64,000 nt of DNA from an uncultured Prevotella sp. (GTDB lineage: Bacteria; Bacteroidota; Bacteroidia; Bacteroidales; Bacteroidaceae), in assembly GCA_905233425.1 (NCBI GenBank), contig CAJOEC010000005.1, positions 1 through 64,000 on the forward strand, written 5' to 3'. Below the pieces are notes generated by a model. That model ran no database searches. It was not told the origin of the DNA and saw only the letters and a list, made by a program, of their open reading frames with translations. Shown here piece after piece: positions 6,223-14,187 of this stretch (the stretch's first letter is position 1; each line of letters begins with the position of its first letter). The translations under genes and the position numbers were made by a program.

Positions 6223-9060
6223 ATGACAAAAAAACGGGAACAGATGGTAACGATTAATACTGTTTACAGACGTTTGTGGCTTGCTGGCAGACACGGGGGG
6301 ATGTCCATGTTGATTCTTGCCGTGGCCTTCATTTCGGCCTCCGTCTCGCCTCTCCTTGCCCAGCAAGTGACGATAGTCACCGACGCTGATGCCGGCGAGC
6401 AGGAACGATATGCCACCGAGTATCTCCAAAAGAAGCTCACCGCTCTGGGCTACGAGACAGCCACCGCTCCCGACGGTTCTCCGTCGGGCCAAGCCACCGT
6501 TACCAGCGGTTTTCCGTCGGGCCACAAGGTGGTGCTGCAATGCAGGGACAGCGGAAAAGGAGCTTCAGAGGGCTACGTTTTGACACCTGTGGGCAGCAAA
6601 GAGACGCGCATCACAGCCACCACCGGCAATGGTGTCATCTACGGCGCGGTGGAATATGCCGACCAGGTGAAGCACACCGGCAGCCTACAAGTGGCCAAGC
6701 AGCACGACGAGCCGCAGATGGTGATGCGCGGCACGTGCATAGGTCTGCAGAAGACCGTCTACCTGCCCGGCCACACCGTCTACGAATATCCCTACACGCC
6801 TGAGAACTTCCCCTGGTTCTACGACAAGGAGGAGTGGCTGCGCTACCTCGACATGATGGTCGACTGCAAGTTCAACTCCCTCTACCTCTGGAACGGCCAT
6901 CCCTTCGCCTCGTTAGTGAAGCTCGACGACTATCCCTTCGCCTTGGAGGTCGACGAGGAGACATTCCGCAAGAACGAGGAGATGTACGCCTTCCTCACAC
7001 GCGAGGCAGGACGGCGCGGCATCTGGGTGATACAGATGTTCTATAACATTATTCTTTCGAAGCCCTTCGCCGACCACTACGGCCTGAAGACACAGGACCG
7101 TAACCGCCCCATTACGCCGCTCATAGCCGACTACACCCGCAAGTCGATAGCCGCCTTCATCGAGAAATACCCCAACGTGGGCCTCCTCGTCTGCCTCGGC
7201 GAGGCCATGGCCACCATCGACGACGATGTAAGGTGGATGAAGGAGACCATCATCCCCGGCATCCTGGACGGGCTGCATACCAAGCCTCTTCCCCCCATCG
7301 TCCTCCGCTCCCACGACACCGACGGGCCATTGGTGCTGAAAGAGAGCCTGCCCCTCTACCCCAACATCTACACCATGTCGAAATACACAGGCGAGAGCCT
7401 CACCACATACGAGCCTGGCGGCCCCTGGGGCGAGACGCACCGCGAGCTGGCCGCAGCCGCTCCCGTGCACATCGACAACGTGCACATCCTGGCCAATCTC
7501 GAACCGTGGCGATGGAGCAGTCCGGCATTCATACAGAAAGCCGTCAAGGCCATGCACACCGTCCACAACTCGCGGGGCCTCCACCTCTACCCCCAGGCCG
7601 CATACTGGGACTGGCCCTACACCGCCGACCGCATAGCAGGAACCGCCCCCAGTCCACGGTTGAAACAGATTGACCGCGACTGGATGTGGTACCGCGCATG
7701 GGGCCGCTACGCCTGGAATGCCGACCGCCCGGTCGCGGGAAGCGGTTCGCCCGCTTCCACCGAGTCCGCCTACTGGACCAAGGAACTCTCCTCACATTTC
7801 ACCATCCCTGAAGAGGCCGCCCGCCATCTACTCACCGCCTACGACGAGGCCGGCGAGATTGCCCCCAAGCTGCTCCGCCGTTTCGGCATCACCGAGGGCA
7901 ACCGCCAGACGCTCCTCTTGGGCATGACCATGGCCCAGCTCGTGAACCCCTACAAGTTCAACATCTACCCCGGCTTCTACGAGAGCTGCGGCCCCAAAGG
8001 CGAGAAACTCATCGACTACGTGGAGTTCGAGCACTACAGCCTCCCCCACACCGGCGAGCTGCCCTTGGACATCTGCGCCCAGTGTGTGGCCCACGGCGAA
8101 GCCGCCGTCGCCGCCTACGAACAGGCCACCATTTCACAGTATGTTGCGACTCAGTCGCAACAAACCGAAAAGAGAGCCGAGCTGGCCCGCCTCGGCAACG
8201 ATCTGCGCTGCTACCGTCTCTTCGCCCTTTCGTTCCAGCAGAAGGTGCTGGCCGCCGAGCAGGTGCTGCGCTACAAATGGACTAAGGACATCGCCCACCT
8301 CGACGCCGCCGTCCCCCTGCTGCGGAAGAGCTTGGAACTGTGGCGGCAGCTGTCAGCCATCACCGACAGCACCTACCTCTACGCCAACTCCATGCAGACG
8401 GCACAGCGCCGCATACCCGTCGGCGGCGACGACGGGAAATACAAGACCTGGAGCGAGATGCTCCCCGTCTACGAGGACGAGCTGGCCGCCCTCGTTGCTA
8501 ATATCGACAAGCTGAAACATCCCACAGCCCAATCCGACGAGCTCATCATCCCCGCAACGCCCGCCACCGTCGCCACCGTTCCCGATGCTTTTCCGCCGGG
8601 CACCGCCCTCCAAAAAGGCGCCATCCTCTTCGAGAACCGCCCCGATACCCCCGTCGACACCCTCGCCCCCGAACTGACACACCTCACATCCTTAGTCCTC
8701 AACCGCGACACCACCCGCATCGTCGGCACAACCGTCAGCTTCCGTTGCGACAAACCTGTGCAGATGCTTGTAGGCTTCTTCCAGGACGACGACCCCAAAT
8801 GGGCCAAGCCCCCGAAACTCGAAACCGACGCCACCGGCAATGAATACGGACAGGCAGAGCCAGTGCTCACCAACGCCATAGCCATCCGCCAGATGCCGCC
8901 GGTGAACATCCACGCCTACCATCTGCCCGCCGGACAGCACACAGTGAGACTACCACGCGGCATAATACTCGTGGCAGGCTTCACCACCGACGACATCCGC
9001 CCACGCGACGTGGCACTTCAGGGAGCCGGCGATGAGGTGGACTGGCTTTTCAGAAAATGA
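6223..9060 (+). CDS. Secreted glycoside hydrolase, alpha-glucuronidase-like architecture
   Basis: 945 residues from ATG 6223. An extended signal peptide ends near SVSPLLAQQ. The next 150 residues (VTIVTDADAGEQERYATEYL onward) resemble the N-terminal domain of GH67 alpha-glucuronidases and DUF4838 proteins. A TIM-barrel-like region follows, with FYDKEEWLRYLDMMVDCKFN, GLLVCLGEAM and YWDWPYTADR, then a helical region and a C-terminal beta domain. I cannot assign a CAZy family; an uronic-acid-active exo-enzyme is an inference from the fold and the pectin genes nearby. Several palindromes sit in frame within the gene (6469, 7738, 8143, 8581), giving linker-like peptides such as TAPDGSPSG, which is unusual for an enzyme of this size. 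Confidence 0.65.
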   Translation: MTKKREQMVTINTVYRRLWLAGRHGGMSMLILAVAFISASVSPLLAQQVTIVTDADAGEQERYATEYLQKKLTALGYETATAPDGSPSGQATVTSGFPSGHKVVLQCRDSGKGASEGYVLTPVGSKETRITATTGNGVIYGAVEYADQVKHTGSLQVAKQHDEPQMVMRGTCIGLQKTVYLPGHTVYEYPYTPENFPWFYDKEEWLRYLDMMVDCKFNSLYLWNGHPFASLVKLDDYPFALEVDEETFRKNEEMYAFLTREAGRRGIWVIQMFYNIILSKPFADHYGLKTQDRNRPITPLIADYTRKSIAAFIEKYPNVGLLVCLGEAMATIDDDVRWMKETIIPGILDGLHTKPLPPIVLRSHDTDGPLVLKESLPLYPNIYTMSKYTGESLTTYEPGGPWGETHRELAAAAPVHIDNVHILANLEPWRWSSPAFIQKAVKAMHTVHNSRGLHLYPQAAYWDWPYTADRIAGTAPSPRLKQIDRDWMWYRAWGRYAWNADRPVAGSGSPASTESAYWTKELSSHFTIPEEAARHLLTAYDEAGEIAPKLLRRFGITEGNRQTLLLGMTMAQLVNPYKFNIYPGFYESCGPKGEKLIDYVEFEHYSLPHTGELPLDICAQCVAHGEAAVAAYEQATISQYVATQSQQTEKRAELARLGNDLRCYRLFALSFQQKVLAAEQVLRYKWTKDIAHLDAAVPLLRKSLELWRQLSAITDSTYLYANSMQTAQRRIPVGGDDGKYKTWSEMLPVYEDELAALVANIDKLKHPTAQSDELIIPATPATVATVPDAFPPGTALQKGAILFENRPDTPVDTLAPELTHLTSLVLNRDTTRIVGTTVSFRCDKPVQMLVGFFQDDDPKWAKPPKLETDATGNEYGQAEPVLTNAIAIRQMPPVNIHAYHLPAGQHTVRLPRGIILVAGFTTDDIRPRDVALQGAGDEVDWLFRK
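6469..6521. repeat. In-frame coding palindromes (TAPDGSPSG type)
   Basis: CCCGACGG-TTCT-CCGTCGGG (6469-6488) is perfect; a degenerate second copy ends at 6521. Arms identical to those at 34223-34243 in the aminotransferase gene. Confidence 0.7.
7738..7758. repeat. In-frame coding palindrome
   Basis: GGAAGCGG, 5-bp loop, CCGCTTCC inside the hydrolase gene; it encodes a Gly/Ser/Pro stretch between conserved blocks. Confidence 0.55.
8143..8161. repeat. In-frame coding palindrome
   Basis: GTTGCGAC-TCA-GTCGCAAC, perfect 8-bp arms, encoding VATQSQQ inside the hydrolase. Confidence 0.6.
8581..8600. repeat. Degenerate in-frame palindrome
   Basis: CCCGATGCTTTTCCGCCGGG within the hydrolase gene, reading TVPDAFPPG, close to the peptide encoded by the related palindromes. 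Confidence 0.45.
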
Positions 9061-9075
9061 TTGTCTGAGCAGGAG

Positions 9076-9095
9076 GGGCGGCATTCCTGCCGCCC
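9076..9095. repeat. Short palindrome, copy 1 (pair with 27519)
   Basis: GGGCGGC-ATTCCT-GCCGCCC between the convergent hydrolase and S24 genes. It could act as a terminator hairpin but has no T-run. An identical copy lies at 27519-27538, inside a coding region. Confidence 0.6.
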
Positions 9096-9131
9096 AACGA
9101 TGCAAAAAGAACAATTTGTTCTATTGAAGAA

Positions 9132-10034
9132 TCAGAATGGCAGTTTTGTCTCCTCCCCAGTGAGCAGAGCGGCTGTTCGCCGCGCTATGTGCAGATAGTC
9201 GGTGAAGCGCAAGCCCGAAACGGGGGCGTTGGCCGGTGTCCACATGGCCACAGGCTTAGAGAAGCTCTGCACGGCCATGCGCTGCAACTCACGGGCCGTA
9301 GGCAGATGGCCATGGTCGGGCAGTACACGAGCCACACGTTCACAGAACTGTGAGATGGACAAACATAGCGGCGAAGCATTCGACACAGAGTTTGCACCCG
9401 CCTGCTCATAGTCGGCCAGGGCACGGTAAACGGCATACCACTGCCGGGCGTGCTTCACCTCCTGCCCCACGTCGAACAGCACCCTGTCGACCTGTTCGGG
9501 CGACAGCAGCCGTGCCATCTTCATCTTCACCTTCGCCCGCTTGATGTATTTCTGACAGTCGCGGAACGAGGCACGCGGCGACTGTTTCTCAACGCCCACA
9601 ACACGGCCCAATATGCGCACGTCGTACTCGCCGGTGATGAGAATGGCATCGTAGGCCTCGTTCTGCGGCACAAGCCACTGCAGGCCCTCGTCGTCCTGGA
9701 AAAATGTCTTCACCGTGCAACTGCCGTCGATCCATGCCAGCACATTGTCGCCGTCGTGGTAGGCCACGCCGAGCTGCACACGCAGCTGGTCGCCCTCCTC
9801 GAAATTGGCTCCCGTCATGGAATCGCCAATGGCGGGCACGAAGATCTCAGGGTGGGCACCTACGAGAGCCTTAGGCAGCATGAGGAAATCTTCTGCCGAC
9901 GCATCGCCGGGCACGGTTGGGACACCGCATTTCACGGCAATACTGCTTCGCGGCACCTTCGTGTCGCAAACCATGACACTCAGACCCGCCTCAGTGAGCA
10001 AGGCCAGTGTCTGTTGAAGTTCGTTCTCGTTCAT
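9132..10034 (-). CDS. S24 (LexA/UmuD-type) peptidase-domain protein without an N-terminal HTH
   Basis: 300 residues. The segment 60-150 is an S24 fold with the serine in PAIGDSMTGANFEEGD and the lysine in GSCTVKTFFQDDEG, the catalytic dyad of LexA, UmuD and phage repressors. The first 55 residues do not look like a helix-turn-helix. The C-terminal half is a helical domain I do not recognise (KYIKRAKVKMKMARLLSPEQ onward). It therefore may not be a repressor. Its start lies 10 bp after the GH140-like stop, so it is probably the last gene of that transcript. The N-terminal PTVPGDASAEDF resembles the palindrome-encoded peptides of other genes here, but the DNA palindrome is weak. Confidence 0.7.
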   Translation of the reverse strand: MNENELQQTLALLTEAGLSVMVCDTKVPRSSIAVKCGVPTVPGDASAEDFLMLPKALVGAHPEIFVPAIGDSMTGANFEEGDQLRVQLGVAYHDGDNVLAWIDGSCTVKTFFQDDEGLQWLVPQNEAYDAILITGEYDVRILGRVVGVEKQSPRASFRDCQKYIKRAKVKMKMARLLSPEQVDRVLFDVGQEVKHARQWYAVYRALADYEQAGANSVSNASPLCLSISQFCERVARVLPDHGHLPTARELQRMAVQSFSKPVAMWTPANAPVSGLRFTDYLHIARRTAALLTGEETKLPF

Positions 10035-10043
10035 TACTATTCC

Positions 10044-11579
10044 CTAAAGTGAAATTTGGTCTTTACGGAAATATCCCTTGCTGCTGTCCACAGCAATGAG
10101 CACGCGGTCGCTGCCGCGCAGATAGGCACCGTCGAAGGCGAAGTCGGCCTTAGTGTTTTCATATTCGCCAAGGAACTGGAGTGTGCCGTCGGCGGGGTTC
10201 ATCAGCCACACGTTCTTCTTCTTGCCAGTAATCTTCGTCAAGTCGATGGTCATGGGCCGCCCGCTATAGTTATAGACAAGTAGGTAGTCCTGTCCGCGTG
10301 TGGCAATGATGCGGTCGTAACGCTCGCCGTTCTGGCTGGCGATGACGGTCTGGTCGTTTCGCCCTTCGGTGAAGGGCACGCTCTCCATGAGCCGCCGCAG
10401 ATATTTCATCTGCTGGTAGCCGGGGTCGCGCATGGCATCCCACCACGCCTTCTCAGCCCCAAAAGAGCCGAGCACTCCGGGGCGCATGAACTGCATGATG
10501 CTGTTGTGGCCGTAGGTGTGGCCGAAGCATCCGGCGAAGACGGCCCAGTAGGCATAGCGGCGCACGTCGTAATCCTGCCAGCGGGGGGCGGAGAAGTCGT
10601 GCAGCCCCTGCGGGATGTCCTCGTACGACGGTTCGCCGTCGATGACAGGCTTGCGCGCTCCCTTCACCTCGCGGCCCGGAATCTGCTCAGTGGGGTCGCC
10701 GAAGCTCATAGCCACATAGCGCCAGTTGTCCTCCTCGGTGTTGTCGCGGATGGTGTAGTCGCCGTCGCCGTTGCGCTGGCCGTAGCGGCGGTGGCCGCTC
10801 TGGAACATGTTGAAGTCGAGCCACTCACGGTCGTTGTACCACCATGCGCTCGTGGTGCGCCCTCGGGGGTGGAAGGTCATCAAGTGCACCTTGTCGACGG
10901 CCTTGATGGCGCGTGCCAGTGCGTCCCACGACTCCATGCCCTTGTCGCCCATGATGTCGCCGCCAATCATCCAGATGATGTTGGGGTGGTCTTTGTAGCG
11001 TTCGCCAAGGAAACGGCCATACTTGGCGGCTTTCTCAGGCGTGAGGCGGCCTATCTGTCCGCCCCAGATGCAGTCCATGGCAATGTATATGCCCTGCCGT
11101 CCGGCCATAGTGACGATGTAGTCCAAATGGTCCCAGTAAGTGTATTGGCCATTTGGCGATAGGCTTCCGTCGAACTTCTCCATGTCGAAACTATCGTCGA
11201 AAGCCTGTTGGCCGAAGACATTGAACGTGGGATAGTTTGAGTCGAGCACCTGTATCTGCTCCACATTGTAGCCCTGCTCGGCCTCGCGTGTGAGGAAGAA
11301 CTCCACCTCGTCGCGGTTCAGCCTTTCGGGCAGCAGCCACGCCGTATTGCCCATCCAGAAGAACGGTTTGCCGTTCTCGTGCACCAAGTATTGCCCTTTC
11401 ACCGTCAGCCGTCCGTTCTGCCACGGTTTCCCGGGCTGTGGCGCAGCAGCGGGCGGGGCAGCAGCCACGACAGGGGCAGCCCAGTATGTCTGCCCGACAG
11501 CCACGGCAGGGGCAGACTCCACTGTCTGACCGCCAACCATAATTGCCAGCATCAATGCCAGCAGTTTGCTCTTGAACAT
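10044..11579 (-). CDS. Apiosidase-like glycoside hydrolase (DUF4038, GH140 family)
   Basis: 511 residues with a signal peptide. The first 45 mature residues are an Ala/Pro-rich linker partly encoded by a palindrome. The barrel follows: GQYLVHENGKPFFWMGNTAW, HPNIIWMIGGDIMGD (putative acid/base Asp), KPVIDGEPSYED (putative nucleophile region) and YAYWAVFAGCFGHTYGHNS. A small C-terminal beta domain starts near 420. These blocks are those of DUF4038 enzymes, the group of the Bacteroides thetaiotaomicron rhamnogalacturonan-II apiosidase. Cleavage of apiose side chains from RG-II or a related glycan is a family-based prediction. It sits 3 bp after the VanX-like gene. Confidence 0.8.
   Translation of the reverse strand: MFKSKLLALMLAIMVGGQTVESAPAVAVGQTYWAAPVVAAAPPAAAPQPGKPWQNGRLTVKGQYLVHENGKPFFWMGNTAWLLPERLNRDEVEFFLTREAEQGYNVEQIQVLDSNYPTFNVFGQQAFDDSFDMEKFDGSLSPNGQYTYWDHLDYIVTMAGRQGIYIAMDCIWGGQIGRLTPEKAAKYGRFLGERYKDHPNIIWMIGGDIMGDKGMESWDALARAIKAVDKVHLMTFHPRGRTTSAWWYNDREWLDFNMFQSGHRRYGQRNGDGDYTIRDNTEEDNWRYVAMSFGDPTEQIPGREVKGARKPVIDGEPSYEDIPQGLHDFSAPRWQDYDVRRYAYWAVFAGCFGHTYGHNSIMQFMRPGVLGSFGAEKAWWDAMRDPGYQQMKYLRRLMESVPFTEGRNDQTVIASQNGERYDRIIATRGQDYLLVYNYSGRPMTIDLTKITGKKKNVWLMNPADGTLQFLGEYENTKADFAFDGAYLRGSDRVLIAVDSSKGYFRKDQISL
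11488..11517. repeat. In-frame palindrome in the GH140-like linker
   Basis: GTCTGCCC (11488-11495) and GGGCAGAC (11510-11517), perfect 8-bp arms, encode part of the Ala/Pro linker after the signal peptide. Confidence 0.5.
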
Positions 11580-11582
11580 AAA

Positions 11583-12356
11583 CTACAGGGTGGTGTTTAC
11601 GGGGAATGTGAAATAGGTGTCGGGGAACGGCTCGTTGGTCAGCGTGAAGTGCCACCACTCCGTGTCAAGCGGCTTGAAGCCGTGGCGCAGCATGGCCTTT
11701 CTAAGAATCATACGGTTGGCGAACTGCTCCTCGGAGATGCTTCTCCCCGTGGGGCTTTTGCTGTTGTCACCGTTGTACTCGCCCGTGTCGGGATTGCCGC
11801 AGAAGTCGGGATGGCTCTCAGGCCCGAACCAGTCGAATGTGCCACCCATGTCGAGTTCCTTCTCCGTGGTCATGTCGAAGAGCGTCAGGTCTACGGTGGA
11901 GCCACGTGTGTGGCCGCTGCGCTCGTAGATGTACTCCTGCTCGAAGAGCACGCCCTTGTCGAGGTCGGGGTAGAAATAGTCGTCCATCAACGTGTCTGTC
12001 ACGTCAGCGGCCCAGCGCACGAAATGGTCAACGGCCTTCTGCGGACGGTAGGCGTCGTAGATTTTCAGGCGGTAGCCCTGTGCCTTCACGTCGTCGCTGA
12101 CGGCACGCAGACTGTCGGCGGCCTCACGTGTCAGCAGAGCCGTCGGTGCCAAATACCCGTCGATGCGCTCGCCCACGAAATTGTAGGTTCCGTAATAGCG
12201 TATCTCCAAAATGGCGTCGGGCACGATGTCGGTAAGCGTTACAAACTGGCTGCTGTCGTCGGTGGGCGACGTTGTGGCCGCACTTCTCCCGTCGGAGCAG
12301 CTACAGACAACCACCGCTACGCAGGCTGCGATAAATAAAGGAATAATCTTGTTCAT
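11583..12356 (-). CDS. M15 family D-Ala-D-Ala dipeptidase (VanX/DdpX-like) lipoprotein
   Basis: 257 residues. Signal peptide with lipobox VVVCSC (Cys near 18). The M15D motifs are present: KIYDAYRPQKAV, SGHTRGSTVDLTL (zinc His and Asp) and TEWWHF (catalytic Glu and third zinc His). It should hydrolyse D-Ala-D-Ala or similar dipeptides in the periplasm, most likely for cell-wall turnover; vancomycin resistance would need vanH and vanA partners, which are absent. It lies 34 bp downstream of the AAA/PD-(D/E)XK gene and just upstream of the GH140-like gene. Confidence 0.85.
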   Translation of the reverse strand: MNKIIPLFIAACVAVVVCSCSDGRSAATTSPTDDSSQFVTLTDIVPDAILEIRYYGTYNFVGERIDGYLAPTALLTREAADSLRAVSDDVKAQGYRLKIYDAYRPQKAVDHFVRWAADVTDTLMDDYFYPDLDKGVLFEQEYIYERSGHTRGSTVDLTLFDMTTEKELDMGGTFDWFGPESHPDFCGNPDTGEYNGDNSKSPTGRSISEEQFANRMILRKAMLRHGFKPLDTEWWHFTLTNEPFPDTYFTFPVNTTL

Positions 12357-12390
12357 AGTTGTTTCAGTATGCTTTACGATTTATTTAGTT

Positions 12391-14067
12391 TCAATCTTTC
12401 CGCCACTGTTCTATCTGGCAGGTGTGAACCTTCGTCTCGCAGTCGTAGCTTATTCCCACGAGAAGTATGTCGCCAGTGTACTCGGCCACCTTGTCGGTGT
12501 AGTGTCGGTTCTTTATCTGGTTGATGGCCTTACTGGCGGTCTCATTGCTTTTCAGCTCGATGACAATGGCTGGCTTGGCCACGTTCTTGCGGGGCATCAG
12601 CACCAAGTCGGCATATCCCCTGCCCGTGGGCAGCTCGCGGTGGAAGATGTAGTCGCCGTGGGCATAGTAGTAGGCAATACTGATGACACACGACAGCGTG
12701 TTCTCGTCGTTATACTTGTAGATGCTGGCCTCGCTGTCGTGGGCGGCCTCCACCAGCCGTGCCACGGTGTCGGAATCGCCGCGCAGAGTGGCCGTCAGCA
12801 GCCGCTCCGACTGTTGCAGGGCGCGTGCCACGACCGTCCAGGCGGTATTCTTCACCGCATTTACCATCTCGCCGGCAACCTCACGGTTGGGGATATAGCA
12901 CTCGTCGTGACGCCAATCGTATGATAGGTACCCCAAGTGGATGAGCACGGTTAGCACGTCATCGCGGCTGCGAATGTCAGACAGGTCGTTCTGGAAACCG
13001 GTGGGATCAACGCTCACCCGCCCGCCGGCGAGCATCTCTAAGACATCGTCCTTCAGCCCCTCGAAGTCCCTCTGTATATAGCTCACCACATTGGTGAACG
13101 ATGCCGTGCCCGCCCAGAAGCTGCGGCAACGGCCAATATCGACAGCCTGCATCACAGAGTTGGGATTGAACATCGACGGTTCGTCGCCTATCTGATAACC
13201 GTCGTACCATTTCTCCAGTTCATCGAAATCAACGTCGTGTCTCTCGGCCAGCATACGGACCTCATCCTTGGTGAAGCCGAAGAACTTTGCCATCTTGCGT
13301 GGCTCAACCATCGAATACTCCAGGAAATTGTTCAGCGCCGACTGCGTGTTGTACTTCTTGATAGGCAGTATGCCCGTCATATACACCCCGGCGAAAACAT
13401 CGACGGCGGAAACATCCTTGAACATGCGGCGCAATAGCTCAAGGTAGCTGTCAAAAGACCCACCCCCGGCCCCTCCCTGTGAGGGAGGGGAGTATATAGA
13501 CTTGCCGTCGGAGTTTTCTGTAACAGAGGTAACTACTCCCCTCCCTACAGGGAGGGGCTGGGGGGTGGGTCTGAATTCCCGTAGTACGGCATCCCACTCG
13601 TCAATAATCATAACGAATCGGTCGCCAGTGGCGGCAACAATCTGTTGAAGGTATTTCATCAGGTGATCACCTTCCTGATATTCCACCTGCGGATATGCCG
13701 CTCTGACATCCTTGATGATTTCTTCCAAGAAGTTTGTGACTATACCCTCGTCCTTGCAATTGGACGTGAACGTTGTCATATCAACGTATATGACCGGGTA
13801 TTTGTTCAAGTGCTGCTCAAATGTGGGGTCGCCGGCTATCTCCAGGTCGGCGAAGAGGCTTCGCGAGTCGCAGGAGTGGTCGTAGTAGGCGGCAAGCATC
13901 TCTGCCGCCATTGACTTGCCGAAGCGGCGGCAGCGCGTCACGCAACTCAGTTTCTGGCGTGTGAAAAGCGTCTTGTTCACAACGGCTATCAGCCCCGACT
14001 TGTCTACGTACTCGCTGTTACGACACTGCCGGAACCCTTCGTTCCCCTTGTTAATGTATATGCCCAT
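12391..14067 (-). CDS. AAA-ATPase-like / PD-(D/E)XK nuclease protein with a 39-codon repeat insertion
   Basis: 558 residues. The N-terminus has the family motif CRRFGKSMAAEMLAAYYD (Walker A-like), then VMIIDEWDAVLREF (Walker B-like). The C-terminus carries GRGYADLVLMP and PAIVIELKSNE, a PD-(D/E)XK nuclease core. Proteins of this design (AAA-ATPase-like plus DUF1703) are amplified in Bacteroidales genomes and have no settled function. Directly after Walker B, residues from about RPTPQPLPVGRG to GGAGGGS are encoded by a repeat of exactly 117 bp (13456-13572). Removing it joins AVLREF to FDSYLELLRR, the expected family sequence. A -7 box (plus 14106-14113) precedes the gene. Confidence 0.85.
   Translation of the reverse strand: MGIYINKGNEGFRQCRNSEYVDKSGLIAVVNKTLFTRQKLSCVTRCRRFGKSMAAEMLAAYYDHSCDSRSLFADLEIAGDPTFEQHLNKYPVIYVDMTTFTSNCKDEGIVTNFLEEIIKDVRAAYPQVEYQEGDHLMKYLQQIVAATGDRFVMIIDEWDAVLREFRPTPQPLPVGRGVVTSVTENSDGKSIYSPPSQGGAGGGSFDSYLELLRRMFKDVSAVDVFAGVYMTGILPIKKYNTQSALNNFLEYSMVEPRKMAKFFGFTKDEVRMLAERHDVDFDELEKWYDGYQIGDEPSMFNPNSVMQAVDIGRCRSFWAGTASFTNVVSYIQRDFEGLKDDVLEMLAGGRVSVDPTGFQNDLSDIRSRDDVLTVLIHLGYLSYDWRHDECYIPNREVAGEMVNAVKNTAWTVVARALQQSERLLTATLRGDSDTVARLVEAAHDSEASIYKYNDENTLSCVISIAYYYAHGDYIFHRELPTGRGYADLVLMPRKNVAKPAIVIELKSNETASKAINQIKNRHYTDKVAEYTGDILLVGISYDCETKVHTCQIEQWRKD
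13456..13572. repeat. 117-bp REPIN-like element, in frame
   Basis: Bounded by AGACCCACCCCC and GGGGTGGGTCT. Left arm CCCCTCCCTGTGAGGGAGGGG then AGTATATA; right arm GTAACTACTCCCCTCCCT then AGGGAGGGG. Exactly 39 codons, the same length and polarity marks as 29632-29748. Confidence 0.85.
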
Positions 14068-14105
14068 AGGTTACCATGTTTGTTGTCTTTCATCATTACA
14101 GGGTG

Positions 14106-14113
14106 CAAAGTTA
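14106..14113 (-). promoter_or_regulatory. -7 box of the AAA/PD-(D/E)XK gene
   Basis: TAACTTTG on the minus strand, 39 bp upstream of the start at 14067. No clear TTTG 19-21 bp further upstream. Confidence 0.45.
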
Positions 14114-14187
14114 CAAAATCTTTTTGAAACGACGCACGCTTGGGACATTAAACTTACGAAAAGCAGAGACGGAAGTGCTACGTTTCG

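Noticed and set aside
10506..11162. Plus-strand ORF of 218 codons opposite the GH140-like gene
   Set aside because: The minus strand encodes clear hydrolase motifs throughout this stretch.
11583..12356. Vancomycin resistance gene
   Set aside because: VanX-like, but without vanH, vanA or a VanR/VanS pair; a cell-wall turnover enzyme is more likely.
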